NCBI GenBank assembly: GCA_003697085.1
Contig: RFFU01000086.1
Span: forward strand, 1 to 36,722
Length of the DNA stretch: 36,722 nucleotides
From: Candidatus Hydrogenedentota bacterium
Lineage (GTDB): Bacteria; UBA8481; J006
Direction of reading: 5' to 3'
Shown here: piece after piece, positions 1 through 7,983 of the stretch
Layout: every line of letters begins with the position of its first letter
Position numbering within the stretch: the stretch's first letter is position 1
Translations under genes and position numbers: made by a program
Notes under the pieces: generated by a model
Database searches by the model: none
What the model was told of the DNA's origin: nothing
Seen by the model: only the letters and a program-made list of their open reading frames with translations

Positions 1-218
1 ATCTCCATCCCCTCTCACGGCCATTCCCCCACGATCTCCCCCTCTGCTTCGGCCCTCCTCCCGAAAAAATACTCCCTTCGAGTCCTCTTCCTCCCGCAAG
101 CCGGCACCGCTTTCACTCGTTTTCGATCCTCTCCGAAATCCCCCGACAGCAATCTCGCCTTTCAACCGTCGAACCCTCTTCCGGATTCTTTAATGAAACC
201 ATCGCCGCGCCGTATGCT

Positions 219-1280
219 TCAGGCTTCCAGTTCGGCATAACGTCTCCTGGCCCGGCGAAAGAAAGCCTTTCGAAACTCGCGCCCTTCGTTCGCTCGAATA
301 TGGAACCGACAGTGAAGGCGATAGGCCCTCCGGAAAATTCGAGCGTTCGGAACGGACTCCAGATCCTTCTCCAGTTCCGGATAATCCCGCGAATAAATGT
401 CCTTGTTCTCCCGCAATCTCTTCTTTTCGGCTTTTGTCAGGCCCCAGCGCCGGGCTTCGGTTGGAACGGCCAAACACCGCTCGTCTCTCCGAGGATCGGA
501 AAAATGCCCGCGAACGGGGAGCCCCATCCACGAGGGTCGTATCAAATTATCGTCCCAAGAAAGGGACAGTCTTTCCCCCATGGCCTGTAGGACGTTCCCG
601 GGAGTCTGGACCAGGTCTTCCAACCGTAGCACGTTGTATCTCTCCCCGGTCGTATCGGTATCTCGCAGAAACGCCAGGGCCTTAAAAAACGCCTCGATCT
701 CATCCAACGAATACGCCGCCAAACCCCGGGGAAATTCCGGAGGCGCCAAACAATCATAGCTGCGGGCACGATACTGCAGTTTCGAAAGGAAACAATCGAT
801 CGGATTCCGAAGAATGAAGAGAAATCTCGCTTCGGGAAAGGCAATAGTATACTCGAGAATTCTCAACGGATCGTTGCACTTGCATACGAAATACTTTTTT
901 TTCTCTCCTCGTGCAAGAGAGGCCATAGATCTGAAAAAAGAAAAGGCGGAAAACTCCTTTTCCTCGACCCGCTCAAGTCCCTTTCTAAGGTGCAACACCC
1001 AATCCGGTTCTGAAACTCGTCCTTCAACTCTTCTTTCCACGAGGGGCCCCCGAAAGATCATTTTGAAACGTTCTTCCGCAAGAAAACGGGAGATGATCTC
1101 GGCTGCAGGTAAGAAGCGTTTAAGATCGGTGGACACGTATTTGCCGTAAAGCGAAAGGTATTGCCATTCATACGGCCAAACGACAAGGCGAGGGTGCCCG
1201 TCGAGAAGATCCCGCAGGAGTGTCGTTCCGGAGCGCCCCGGCCCCGCGACAAAGAGTATGCCGTCCTTGTCTTTCATCAT
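219..1280 (-). CDS. PAPS-dependent sulfotransferase family protein
   Basis: The 353-residue protein opens with a P-loop-like 5'-phosphosulfate binding motif, GPGRSGTTLL, at residues 13-22. A candidate 3'-phosphate binding segment, FLFILRNPIDCFLSKL, lies at about 153-168 with Arg158 and Ser166. This is the sulfotransferase fold, which moves sulfate from PAPS to a hydroxyl or amine of an acceptor. The acceptor is unknown; the neighbouring glycan genes make a surface sugar or lipid plausible. It has no signal peptide, so it should act in the cytoplasm. Two adjacent ATG codons (1278-1280 and 1275-1277) follow a weak GAGAG about 10 nt upstream. It reads away from the radical SAM operon at 1904, so the 623-bp gap is a divergent control region. 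It is the only gene of its apparent transcription unit inside the window. Confidence 0.88.
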   Translation of the reverse strand: MMKDKDGILFVAGPGRSGTTLLRDLLDGHPRLVVWPYEWQYLSLYGKYVSTDLKRFLPAAEIISRFLAEERFKMIFRGPLVERRVEGRVSEPDWVLHLRKGLERVEEKEFSAFSFFRSMASLARGEKKKYFVCKCNDPLRILEYTIAFPEARFLFILRNPIDCFLSKLQYRARSYDCLAPPEFPRGLAAYSLDEIEAFFKALAFLRDTDTTGERYNVLRLEDLVQTPGNVLQAMGERLSLSWDDNLIRPSWMGLPVRGHFSDPRRDERCLAVPTEARRWGLTKAEKKRLRENKDIYSRDYPELEKDLESVPNARIFRRAYRLHCRFHIRANEGREFRKAFFRRARRRYAELEA

Positions 1281-1396
1281 GGTGGTTTCACTCTCGTCAA
1301 TCCTAAATCAGATTTCACCAATCCGCCACACATAGGGCCGGTTTGCGGACGCACGGCAAATTTTGGGCAAGGTCAAATTTAGCCAAACAGGTATTC

Positions 1397-1441
1397 CTGG
1401 GAGCGCAGGCCTGCCTGTCGGCAGGCAGGCATCTTGCCTGC
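1397..1441. repeat. Dispersed GCAGGC palindromic repeat, copy 1
   Basis: CTGGGAGCGCAGGC is followed by a perfect 9-bp inverted repeat, GCCTGCCTG/CAGGCAGGC, around a TCGG loop (1409-1430). GCAGGC-ATCTT-GCCTGC then extends to 1441. With its left flank AAACAGGTATTCCTGG it matches a copy near 18785-18824 over about 28 nt. Related units lie at 12453-12501 and 12778-12907. Confidence 0.75.
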
Positions 1442-1635
1442 AAAAACGGGCTCGGAGAAGGTTACCTTTCGGCCGTCCCGACCATATGCAGGGTTCCGCC
1501 CAGGAGTGGACTGATACGATTCGGCAAAAGGTGCCCATTTTTCGCCAGGCACCCCCGGCTTGCGGCCGGCGGCTGCGGCCTTGCCTCCGAGGATTCTCGC
1601 GGAGTCGGACTGTTGCAGATCGGTAAAATTTGATT

Positions 1636-1651
1636 TGGCACAATTAATGCA
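1636..1651 (+). promoter_or_regulatory. Sigma-54-type -24/-12 promoter candidate
   Basis: The sequence TGGCACAATTAATGCA has TGGCAC at 1636-1641 and TGCA at 1648-1651. The invariant GG (1637-1638) and GC (1649-1650) are 10 nt apart, as in the RpoN consensus TGGCACGNNNNTTGCW; only two non-core positions differ. Transcription would start near 1662 and read into the radical SAM operon at 1904. The surrounding AT-rich DNA fits a promoter. No upstream activator site could be identified by eye. Confidence 0.45.
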
Positions 1652-1831
1652 TTTTCAAAACCATTCCGCCCTGGATCACGCTCGTTCGCCGTTTCATGTC
1701 ATTTTCAACTCCTGTTTCAAGAGAAAACTTGCCCGATCCCGATTTGAAAAATTGCCGATAATTAAACGAGAGAAGAATGGGACCGCAGAAAGAGGATTCG
1801 GTTCAACCTTTTCTTGGGATAAAGTCGTGCC

Positions 1832-1837
1832 TATAAT
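1832..1837 (+). promoter_or_regulatory. Isolated perfect -10 hexamer TATAAT
   Basis: A perfect TATAAT lies about 70 nt before the GTG of the radical SAM gene, with TG two bases upstream (one base off an extended -10). No good -35 box sits 16-18 nt upstream; the nearest TTGGGA is only 12 nt away. It may be a sigma-70 promoter needing an activator, or chance. Confidence 0.3.
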
Positions 1838-1874
1838 AGATGTGCGTCAGGAAGACAAGGAGGTAACGACGCCG

Positions 1875-1907
1875 ATGACCAATATTCCGGATGGAAAGAG
1901 CCGGTGA
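1875..1907 (+). CDS. Ten-residue leader ORF coupled to the radical SAM gene
   Basis: A near-ideal Shine-Dalgarno, AAGGAGGT (1857-1864), sits 10 nt before ATG 1875. It opens a ten-codon ORF encoding MTNIPDGKSR that stops at TGA 1905-1907. That stop overlaps the GTG start of the next gene (1904-1906) as GTGA, the same junction style used by several real genes in this window. The peptide has no run of one amino acid, so classic attenuation is not suggested. Ribosome delivery by translational coupling to the weak GTG start is more likely. It could also be a chance ORF whose Shine-Dalgarno actually serves something else. Confidence 0.45.
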   Translation: MTNIPDGKSR

Positions 1908-2965
1908 AGATCAGCCACGACATCAAGCGCCAAACTCCCTTTTCAAAAACGATCAAAAGGTGGTTTTCGCAGAGAAGTCCGTCCCGTTTCGCCGTCAACC
2001 GATTTCAGTGGCATTGGTACCCCCGCTTTTTCATTTCGCGCAACTACCCGCTCCACCTCGATATCGAAATATCCAGCCTCTGCCAACTCCATTGCCCGAT
2101 GTGTTTTCGGGAGCACCGGGTCATTCCAAACCAGAACAACATGAAATGGGAGACCTTCCGGAAGATCATCGATGAGGCTGAGGGGCGAGTTTATTCGTTG
2201 AAATTCACGGGACGTGGCGAACCTTTGATCAACCCTCGTTTTCCGAAATTCATGGCCTACCTGAAAGGAAAGCGCTTTGGAGAGATCGGAATGATTACGA
2301 ACGGTCAATTAATGACCGAAGAGGTGATGGACGCCATTCTTGAGAACGATCTCGATTTCGTTTCATTTTCAATCGACGGTCTGAAGGAGGAGTACGAGCG
2401 GATTCGCGCTCCGATTCGCTACGAGGAGATTCACGAGATCGTATCGCGCCTTCACGAACTCCGCACTCGGCGCCGGAAGAAACGCCCCTTGATTCGGATC
2501 CAATCTGTGGATCGCTACGTCGGAGACGGAAAAGAATTTCTTCAAATATGGGGTCCCATTTCGGACGACATTCTCTTTCTTTTCTTCAAGGATTATTCCC
2601 CCACGGCTCATAACGTCCAAATGAAGGGCTACGCCTGCCCGTACATCTTTCAAAGAATGATCGTCCATTGGGATGGGACGGTACCGATGTGCGTCAACGA
2701 TGAATACGAGACGGCGGTTCGCGGCAACATTCTCGAAAACTCTCTATCTGAAATCTGGACCGGCGCCTCTTTTCAAGAAGCACGGCAACGGCACATCGCG
2801 GGGCAAAGAGACGAGGCGTACCCCTGTTGCGCCAAATGTGCCGTAAACCGAGTCGGCCACGGACGAGAGACGCTGGCGGCGCGGACGGTTCTTTCCGCGT
2901 ACCGCCTTCTCGGCCGTTTTCTTCGGCCGCGTGTCGTCTCCGCACTCGAGGGGAATCGGAGATGA
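1904..2965 (+). CDS. Radical SAM/SPASM domain protein
   Basis: The radical SAM motif C60-x3-C64-x2-C67 (within CQLHCPMC) binds the 4Fe-4S cluster that cleaves S-adenosylmethionine. A GRGEP segment follows as the GGE-type motif. The C-terminal third is SPASM-like, with cysteines in the segments YACPYIF, PMCVND and PCCAKC that would hold auxiliary clusters. The 353-residue length is ordinary for single-domain radical SAM/SPASM enzymes found in surface-polysaccharide clusters; the substrate is unknown, probably a sugar nucleotide or its precursor. The start is GTG 1904, after GGAAAGAG. The reading frame has no earlier convincing start, and the leader ORF stop overlaps this GTG. Its end overlaps the next gene as ATGA, so the three plus-strand genes form one operon. 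Confidence 0.9.
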   Translation: MKISHDIKRQTPFSKTIKRWFSQRSPSRFAVNRFQWHWYPRFFISRNYPLHLDIEISSLCQLHCPMCFREHRVIPNQNNMKWETFRKIIDEAEGRVYSLKFTGRGEPLINPRFPKFMAYLKGKRFGEIGMITNGQLMTEEVMDAILENDLDFVSFSIDGLKEEYERIRAPIRYEEIHEIVSRLHELRTRRRKKRPLIRIQSVDRYVGDGKEFLQIWGPISDDILFLFFKDYSPTAHNVQMKGYACPYIFQRMIVHWDGTVPMCVNDEYETAVRGNILENSLSEIWTGASFQEARQRHIAGQRDEAYPCCAKCAVNRVGHGRETLAARTVLSAYRLLGRFLRPRVVSALEGNRR

Positions 2966-3771
2966 AGCGCCCCGCCCCGAAGGAGATTTTGGCCTTCATT
3001 CTTGCCCGCGGAGGTTCGACCGGTGTTCCAAGAAAGAACATCCGCCGGGTCGGGGGAAAGCCGTTGATCGTTCGCACGATTGAAGTCGCTCGAGCCTCCC
3101 GTTTCATCAATCGAACGATCGTGGCAACCGACGACCGGGAGATCGCCGCGGTTTCCCGTTCCGCCGGGGCGGATGTGCCGTTCGAGCGGCCGGAGGAACT
3201 CTCGCGAACCTTGAGCCGCGCTTACGATGTGTACCGATTTTTCCTCGAGAAACTCCGAGAAAGGGAGAACTACCGGCCCGATATTTTCGTGATGCTCTTT
3301 GCAACAAGTTATGCAAAGAGAGTGGAAGAAGTGGATGCAGCCATCGAAAAACTGATCACGACGAACGCCGACTGGGTTTTCACGGTCTGTGAGTGTGAAC
3401 ACCATCCCTACCGCGTCTTCGAACCGGTTCCGGGAACGCCGGACCAAATCCGCCCCTATTGCGCCGGTGTTCCCTCCTATGACCTCTGGGGAAATCGGCA
3501 GGAATTGCCTCCCGCGTATCGCATCAACGGAAACGCCTTCGTGACCTGGACGGAAAACATCGAGAATTTCACGACCTATAATATCGACCGCGTCCGATAC
3601 GCCGATACCGACATCCGCTACGTCCTTTGCCCCCAGGAAACATCGATGGATATCGACACGCAGATTGACTTCTCGATCGCGGATTTCCTTCTTTCCTCCC
3701 GTGATTTCTTCGTGGGAACGCACGCGCCGTCCACTGTAAAAAACGGGGCAAGGAAAGGAAGAGAAGAATGA
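2962..3771 (+). CDS. CMP-sugar (acylneuraminate-type) cytidylyltransferase
   Basis: The protein has 269 residues from ATG 2962, preceded by GGGGAATCGGAG and overlapping the previous stop as ATGA. The N-terminal motif LARGGSTGVPRKNI (residues 14-27) is the nucleotide-binding signature of the NeuA/KdsB/PseF/LegF group (usually ARGGSKGIPRKN). VATDDREIAAV follows as the second conserved block, and PQETSMDIDTQIDF near the C terminus is typical of the family end. It should activate a nonulosonic or related sugar with CTP, releasing pyrophosphate, in the cytoplasm. The NeuB-type synthase in the opposing operon would supply a suitable substrate. The exact sugar (sialic, legionaminic, pseudaminic or other) cannot be read from the sequence. 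Confidence 0.85.
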   Translation: MKRPAPKEILAFILARGGSTGVPRKNIRRVGGKPLIVRTIEVARASRFINRTIVATDDREIAAVSRSAGADVPFERPEELSRTLSRAYDVYRFFLEKLRERENYRPDIFVMLFATSYAKRVEEVDAAIEKLITTNADWVFTVCECEHHPYRVFEPVPGTPDQIRPYCAGVPSYDLWGNRQELPPAYRINGNAFVTWTENIENFTTYNIDRVRYADTDIRYVLCPQETSMDIDTQIDFSIADFLLSSRDFFVGTHAPSTVKNGARKGREE

Positions 3772-4394
3772 ACATTCTGGCCATCGGCGCCCACTACGAC
3801 GACCTCGAGCTCGGTTGTGGGGGAACTCTGGCGAAATACGTTCTCAACGGTCACAACGTCACCGGCGTCGTTGTTACTCATTCGAAATACTCCGACTATA
3901 ACGGTGAACTGATTCGGGCACGCGAGACCGCCCGCCGGGAAGGCACGGAGGCGGCTCACATCGTCGGATATGATCTCCTTTGCCTGGAATGGGAAACGAA
4001 AAAAGTCGCGTTCGGTCACGAGTTGATCGAAACGCTCAACCGGATCATCGATGAACGAGAAATCGACGTCATCTTCACCCATTGGGATTTCGACGTTCAC
4101 CAGGATCATCAAGCCATCGGAAAAGCCACTCTCAGTGCGGGAAGGAAAATCAATCGTCTTTTGATGTATCGAAGCAATCTCTATATGAATTCCATCCACT
4201 TCAATGAAAACTACTTCGTGGATATCACGGAGACGATCGAAATAAAGATGCGGGCGATCGAAGCGCACAGGAACGAGGTGAAAAAATTCGGACCGCACTG
4301 GGTGCAATTCTGGAGGAACGAAGCGGCCAACAACGGCCAGAAAGTCGGCGTCCGCTACGCGGAAGTCTTTCAGTTGGTCAAATACCTCGCGTAG
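3768..4394 (+). CDS. PIG-L/LmbE family deacetylase
   Basis: The 208-residue protein has the family signature AHYDDLELGCGG at residues 8-19, with Tyr in place of the usual Pro of AHPDD. The second metal-site block THWDFDVHQDHQ lies at 104-115; His9, Asp12 and His114 are the likely zinc ligands. Family members remove an acetyl group from an N-acetylated sugar or sugar lipid. Here it is the third gene of the radical SAM and cytidylyltransferase operon, overlapping its neighbour as ATGA with a strong AGGAAAGGAAGAGAAG upstream. That makes de-N-acetylation of the same sugar or its nucleotide precursor likely. Transcription converges on the minus-strand operon ending at 4529. The 134-bp gap between them shows no obvious terminator. 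Confidence 0.88.
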   Translation: MNILAIGAHYDDLELGCGGTLAKYVLNGHNVTGVVVTHSKYSDYNGELIRARETARREGTEAAHIVGYDLLCLEWETKKVAFGHELIETLNRIIDEREIDVIFTHWDFDVHQDHQAIGKATLSAGRKINRLLMYRSNLYMNSIHFNENYFVDITETIEIKMRAIEAHRNEVKKFGPHWVQFWRNEAANNGQKVGVRYAEVFQLVKYLA

Positions 4395-4528
4395 AAGCCA
4401 CGCCTCCCCGAGATTATCTCTTCGATTCCCACCTCGCCGCCGGGGCTTCGCGGCCGAGTCGATTCAACCGGTCCCTCACGCACCATCGAAAAAGGGGGGG
4501 GCCGCCGGAGGATATCGGGAACGGAAAA

Positions 4529-6196
4529 TCACTCGAATGAATAGAACCACTCCCGACATTCTCGGCAAAGCGGAATCTCATCCCACCGTCCCTCGTCGTG
4601 AAGCGCGAGAAACCGCCGGCATCGTTCCGAACGCCACAGGGTAACAATCCCTTCGCCGGCCGTTCCCAACGGCTCGTTTCCGTCAACGTCCTCGCGGCAA
4701 AACACGACCTCGCCCCCGGCCAGAACGTACAATCCCGAATCGATCTGCCGACATCGAAATCTTTTCAAGGGAGTGACATCCATTCCGCCGTTCCGAACAA
4801 CCTTGCCACAAAACAGGTTGTCATGGCGCAACATCGTGAAATCCACGATCGCCTCGCTTTCATAAAGTCTTCGCGTTACTTCATCCGCCGAGGCCGCCCG
4901 GCCCTCCTCGTCCCGAATCCGGTCACGGATCTTCTGGCGAAGATCAAATCGCTTGAAAAAAGCCTCAAAATCCCCCGCCGTCTCCGGCATTTCCGTAATC
5001 TGAAGAACGACATACGGTGGAAAGGGAGGCGGCAGCGGATTTTGAAGTTTTGTGACCATTTCCGCCTTCTTCCGCATCAGAATCTCGACGTTCCTCACCA
5101 TAAGAGGAAATCGTTCACCGTTCCCATTGACCCGCTCGTAAGTCTCCTTCGTCACGGCATCCATTCGCACGAATACGGCATCCACACCGGCATCGAAAAG
5201 ACCTTCCACCACGGCTTCATTCAAGAGTGTTCCGTTGGTATAGAGGTCGGTTCGGATTCCTCGTTCCGTCGCGGCTCTGATCCAATCGATCGTGTTTTCA
5301 TTCAAAAGTGGTTCCCCGAAATCCCAAAAATCCATTGAAAAGAAAGCCGTCGCCGGCGGCGGATACTCCTCGAGGACGGCCGCAAAGGTCTCCGGAGTCA
5401 TATCGACCTCACCTCGATTCGTCAGTACCGCCGGGCGTCGCAGGCGCGGCAGGTTGTCCCGTGTCGTCACTTCGATCCCGATATGCCGCGGATACGGCCG
5501 CAACAACTCCGGAAACCGCCGTGCCGTGGAGAAAAGTTCCTCGACTGTCAAAAGTCCGTTTCCGGGAAGTTCCTTCAAAAACGCGGTATATTCGCTCCGG
5601 AAACCGAAACCGACCGGCAAGGGATTCTCCCCGAACCGGTCCTCCCGCTCGATCACTTCCTGCTCCGCTTCCTCCGGATATCTCCCGGTTGCAAGATACC
5701 GTTCCGTCGCCTTCCTCGTCATCCCCATTCCGAACTCCCAGCGGAACCCGTTCCAACGCGTCATCAGGCACGCGGGATTGCGGAGCCGCGCCAAACGCAG
5801 GATATCATCCCGCCCAAGACAAACCGACGACGTTCGCAGGCGCACGACGATCTTCTCCTCACCCGTCTTCTCCAGGACGTATTCCCACATCTTCCGGACG
5901 GCTTTTTTCCGATCGTGAAGACTTTCGCCAACGTCGAAGCAACGTGCTTCCAAGGCCATTTCGCCGAGGCGCCGGAACTCCGCCTCGAACCCTTCCCTCT
6001 CTTCGGAGGAAAAGGCGGCTGACCGGGAAAGCATCCCGACCAGCAGAATCCGATCGAACCCGACCGCGCGAAGACCCTGCAACAAGCGCTCTCCCAACCG
6101 TACCTCGGGGTCCAGATCCGGACTCCTCAGAAACCGGCCCTGGAATCCCACGAGGGTACCGACCACAACCACAATCATTGGGTTCTCTTCACTCAT
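4529..6196 (-). CDS. Nucleotidyltransferase-like and degenerate radical SAM/SPASM fusion
   Basis: The 555-residue protein has two parts. Residues 1-220 resemble an SpsF-type nucleotidyltransferase, though the catalytic signature is weak (VVVVGTLVGFQGRF instead of QARMGSTRLPGK). Residues 236-555 follow a radical SAM/SPASM plan: IGIEVTTR, then the cluster site, then WDFGEP (291-296), LYTNGTLLN and a SPASM tail with cysteines at 463, 482, 500, 526, 544 and 547. The cluster site itself reads DNLPRLRR, so Asp247, Arg251 and Arg254 replace the three cysteines. SAM cleavage is therefore unlikely, while the auxiliary-cluster cysteines survive. It is the last gene of the minus-strand nonulosonate operon. 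ATG 6196 follows GAGGGAG closely; ATG 6178 (residue 7) with GAAGAG upstream is an equally good start. From memory only, a family called spiro-SPASM has a similar layout. Confidence 0.8.
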   Translation of the reverse strand: MSEENPMIVVVVGTLVGFQGRFLRSPDLDPEVRLGERLLQGLRAVGFDRILLVGMLSRSAAFSSEEREGFEAEFRRLGEMALEARCFDVGESLHDRKKAVRKMWEYVLEKTGEEKIVVRLRTSSVCLGRDDILRLARLRNPACLMTRWNGFRWEFGMGMTRKATERYLATGRYPEEAEQEVIEREDRFGENPLPVGFGFRSEYTAFLKELPGNGLLTVEELFSTARRFPELLRPYPRHIGIEVTTRDNLPRLRRPAVLTNRGEVDMTPETFAAVLEEYPPPATAFFSMDFWDFGEPLLNENTIDWIRAATERGIRTDLYTNGTLLNEAVVEGLFDAGVDAVFVRMDAVTKETYERVNGNGERFPLMVRNVEILMRKKAEMVTKLQNPLPPPFPPYVVLQITEMPETAGDFEAFFKRFDLRQKIRDRIRDEEGRAASADEVTRRLYESEAIVDFTMLRHDNLFCGKVVRNGGMDVTPLKRFRCRQIDSGLYVLAGGEVVFCREDVDGNEPLGTAGEGIVTLWRSERCRRFLALHDEGRWDEIPLCRECREWFYSFE

Positions 6197-6358
6197 ACTC
6201 CCTCACCAACTTACCTTCGCCACACTTTACCCCGAAAGAGCCACCGTTTCGAAGCCAAAACTTCGCCTTCTCCCCTTGGCTCCCTTGGAAGGCCTCCTCT
6301 CCGGAGGGAAAAGCACCGATATTCCCCATAATTCTCCAACGCCCCTCCCCCGACGCCA

Positions 6359-7327
6359 TCAATCGCATCGCACGTCTTTCCCATCGCCCCTACGCTCCGC
6401 CAAGGCATAGCCGTAGCGAGCCATCTTTTCCGCGTACTCTTCCCCAAGTATTCCAGCGAGGCGGCCGTTCGAAGAAATGAATCTTTTTCTCAATTCTTTT
6501 CTCAATCCCGCCGGCAGCCGCCAGGGAATCCGAAGGGGACGATCCAAACCTCCGCGAGCAATTTCGTCCCGAATCACCCTCAACCAGCCCGACTTATCGG
6601 ACCGCCCGGAATCTCCCGGCGAAAAAAAACTGTTCAACCGGCGTGCGGCCAAGAGAGAGAAAGTTCCCAACCGAGGGTTCACCCGTCGGCTCCCCATGGC
6701 TGCCGGTTCCGGCACCCCGTCCCACCCCGCGAATCGCCATATCGAACCCAAAAAGGCCGTCACGTCATGGCACAAATCCTCGTATAAGACGACGAAGACG
6801 CGGGAAGGCCCGAAGAGTTCCCTGTAAAGCCCAACGAGCCGATCATATTTGAGCCGGCGAAAAAGCGCCCCTTGGAACGGCCCGGAAGCCGAAAGAAATT
6901 CCTTCACGGAGAGACTTCCTCCCATTTTCACATACTGACTGTAGATCGACTCTACCATCGTGCTTTGCTCGCGGATCGTAATCAGAATCTTTGCGGCGGG
7001 GAACGCCCTCCTCACGCGTTCGGCCGTTCTCCTCCAAAAGCGACCGGTCACCATCTCTCCCGATAACCGCTCCCACGATAGGACGGGGATGTACCCCGAG
7101 GGAATTCCCGCGGTATCAAGCAGACGGTTTTCGAAATCTTCGAGGTTGCCTGCGTCTTCCGCCTCCATGAAATGCCACAGCAATCTTCCACAAGCCGGAC
7201 CGAGCGTAAGCCGGACGCGCGGATGTCCATAACGACAGTCTTGTAGAGAAGAGGTCCCCGTTTTCTGATACCCAATGTGAAGCAACCTGATGCGCCCCGA
7301 CTTCGTCTCGAACCTTTTCGTCGTCAC
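6359..7327 (-). CDS. Sulfotransferase family protein
   Basis: The protein has 322 residues from GTG 7327. HIGYQKTGTSSLQ near residue 20 is the PAPS 5'-phosphosulfate loop. AKILITIREQSTMVESIYSQ in the middle matches the 3'-phosphate binding region, including Arg and Ser. It should sulfate a cytoplasmic glycan or lipid intermediate, like the gene at 219-1280, from which it differs strongly. I chose GTG 7327 because it overlaps the upstream stop as GTGA, the junction style of this operon. A TTG at 7354 in the same frame, with GGAAG upstream, would add nine residues. The segment after the PAPS loop is somewhat short, but the frame is continuous and no frameshift is needed. A 162-bp gap separates it from the last operon gene. 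Confidence 0.85.
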   Translation of the reverse strand: MTTKRFETKSGRIRLLHIGYQKTGTSSLQDCRYGHPRVRLTLGPACGRLLWHFMEAEDAGNLEDFENRLLDTAGIPSGYIPVLSWERLSGEMVTGRFWRRTAERVRRAFPAAKILITIREQSTMVESIYSQYVKMGGSLSVKEFLSASGPFQGALFRRLKYDRLVGLYRELFGPSRVFVVLYEDLCHDVTAFLGSIWRFAGWDGVPEPAAMGSRRVNPRLGTFSLLAARRLNSFFSPGDSGRSDKSGWLRVIRDEIARGGLDRPLRIPWRLPAGLRKELRKRFISSNGRLAGILGEEYAEKMARYGYALAERRGDGKDVRCD

Positions 7328-7983
7328 CGGGGAAGTGTTATTCCTCTTCGACAAACAAATGCTTCCACACGCTCCAGATCCTCCGGAGTATCGATCGTGA
7401 GACTCGGGGCGGATTCCAACGGAGTTTCCGCACCCAGGACGAGCACGCGAAACGCGTCCTTGTTGCGAAGGACGTACTCATTTACGTGCTCTCTATCCGA
7501 GGCGGAAAGGGTTTTTCGGTCCAAGTCTTCGAGGAGTTCCGCGGTAAACACCTCGGATCCGACACCCTCGGGCAAGCGACTCCCGGCTTCGGCCTTGCAC
7601 GAAGAATAATCGGCCCTTGCTTCCCGATGCGCCGCCAGAAGCGTCCGACACCAACCGACGTCGAAGAGAGGGTTGTCAGCGGTCAAGCGGACAACCGTGT
7701 CAACGTCGAAATGCCGCACTGCCGAGGCATAACGGCCCAAAACGTCTTCCTCGCTCCCGCTGAAACACGGCACGGCGTACTTCCGACACCAATCGCGGAT
7801 CGGATCGTTGGCTTGAATCTCTCCGGTTAAAACCGCAACGACCGCTTCGGAAGCAACACGTCTCGCGCGCCGAACACTCCATTCCAAGAGGGGATGCCCC
7901 CGCAGTGTGTTGAGGACCTTTCCAGGAAAACGCGCAGAGCTCATTCGAGCTTGAATAAAGAGGCCGGTTCGAAACGCCGTCAT
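7324..7983 (-). CDS. spsF: SpsF-type cytidylyltransferase
   Basis: The 219-residue protein carries the clear family motif FIQARMSSARFPGKVL at residues 9-24, followed by VRLTADNPLFD in the middle, where the metal-binding Asp lies, and LTIDTPEDLERVEAF near the C terminus. SpsF-like proteins are small CMP-sugar-type nucleotidyltransferases that occur with NeuB/SpsE and SpsG. All three occur in this operon. It probably activates or modifies the sugar acid made by the NeuB homologue. Together with the gene at 2962 and the N-terminal domain at 4529-6196, the island holds three nucleotidyltransferase-like domains, so at least two activated sugars are possible. ATG 7983 overlaps the previous stop as ATGA; GGAAGGA lies immediately upstream. 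Confidence 0.88.
   Translation of the reverse strand: MTAFRTGLFIQARMSSARFPGKVLNTLRGHPLLEWSVRRARRVASEAVVAVLTGEIQANDPIRDWCRKYAVPCFSGSEEDVLGRYASAVRHFDVDTVVRLTADNPLFDVGWCRTLLAAHREARADYSSCKAEAGSRLPEGVGSEVFTAELLEDLDRKTLSASDREHVNEYVLRNKDAFRVLVLGAETPLESAPSLTIDTPEDLERVEAFVCRRGITLPR

Larger units (their letters stand above)
1281..1903. other. Divergent regulatory gap with repeat, sigma-54-like site and leader ORF
   Basis: The gap separates the sulfotransferase (leftward) from the radical SAM operon (rightward). Its left part (1397-1441) carries one copy of the dispersed GCAGGC palindromic repeat. The middle (about 1500-1620) is GC-rich with no convincing ORF. From about 1622 to 1860 it becomes distinctly AT-rich. 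That part holds a -24/-12 promoter-like site at 1636-1651, an isolated GCCGATAA at 1754-1761, a perfect TATAAT at 1832-1837, and a ten-codon leader ORF with a strong Shine-Dalgarno. No tRNA or recognisable riboswitch was seen. Confidence 0.7.

Noticed and set aside
1-218. Possible gene at the left edge on the minus strand
   Set aside because: All minus frames are broken by stops within about 35 codons and show no family features, so nothing is called here.
1754-1761. GCCGATAA in the gap before the radical SAM operon
   Set aside because: No TAAA-type -35 box lies at the required distance; kept only as a note within the gap description.
6359-7327. Frameshift in the second sulfotransferase just after the PAPS loop
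   Set aside because: The following in-frame residues still fit the family (SLQ, then HPRVRL) and the frame is continuous to the end, so a short loop is likelier than a frameshift.
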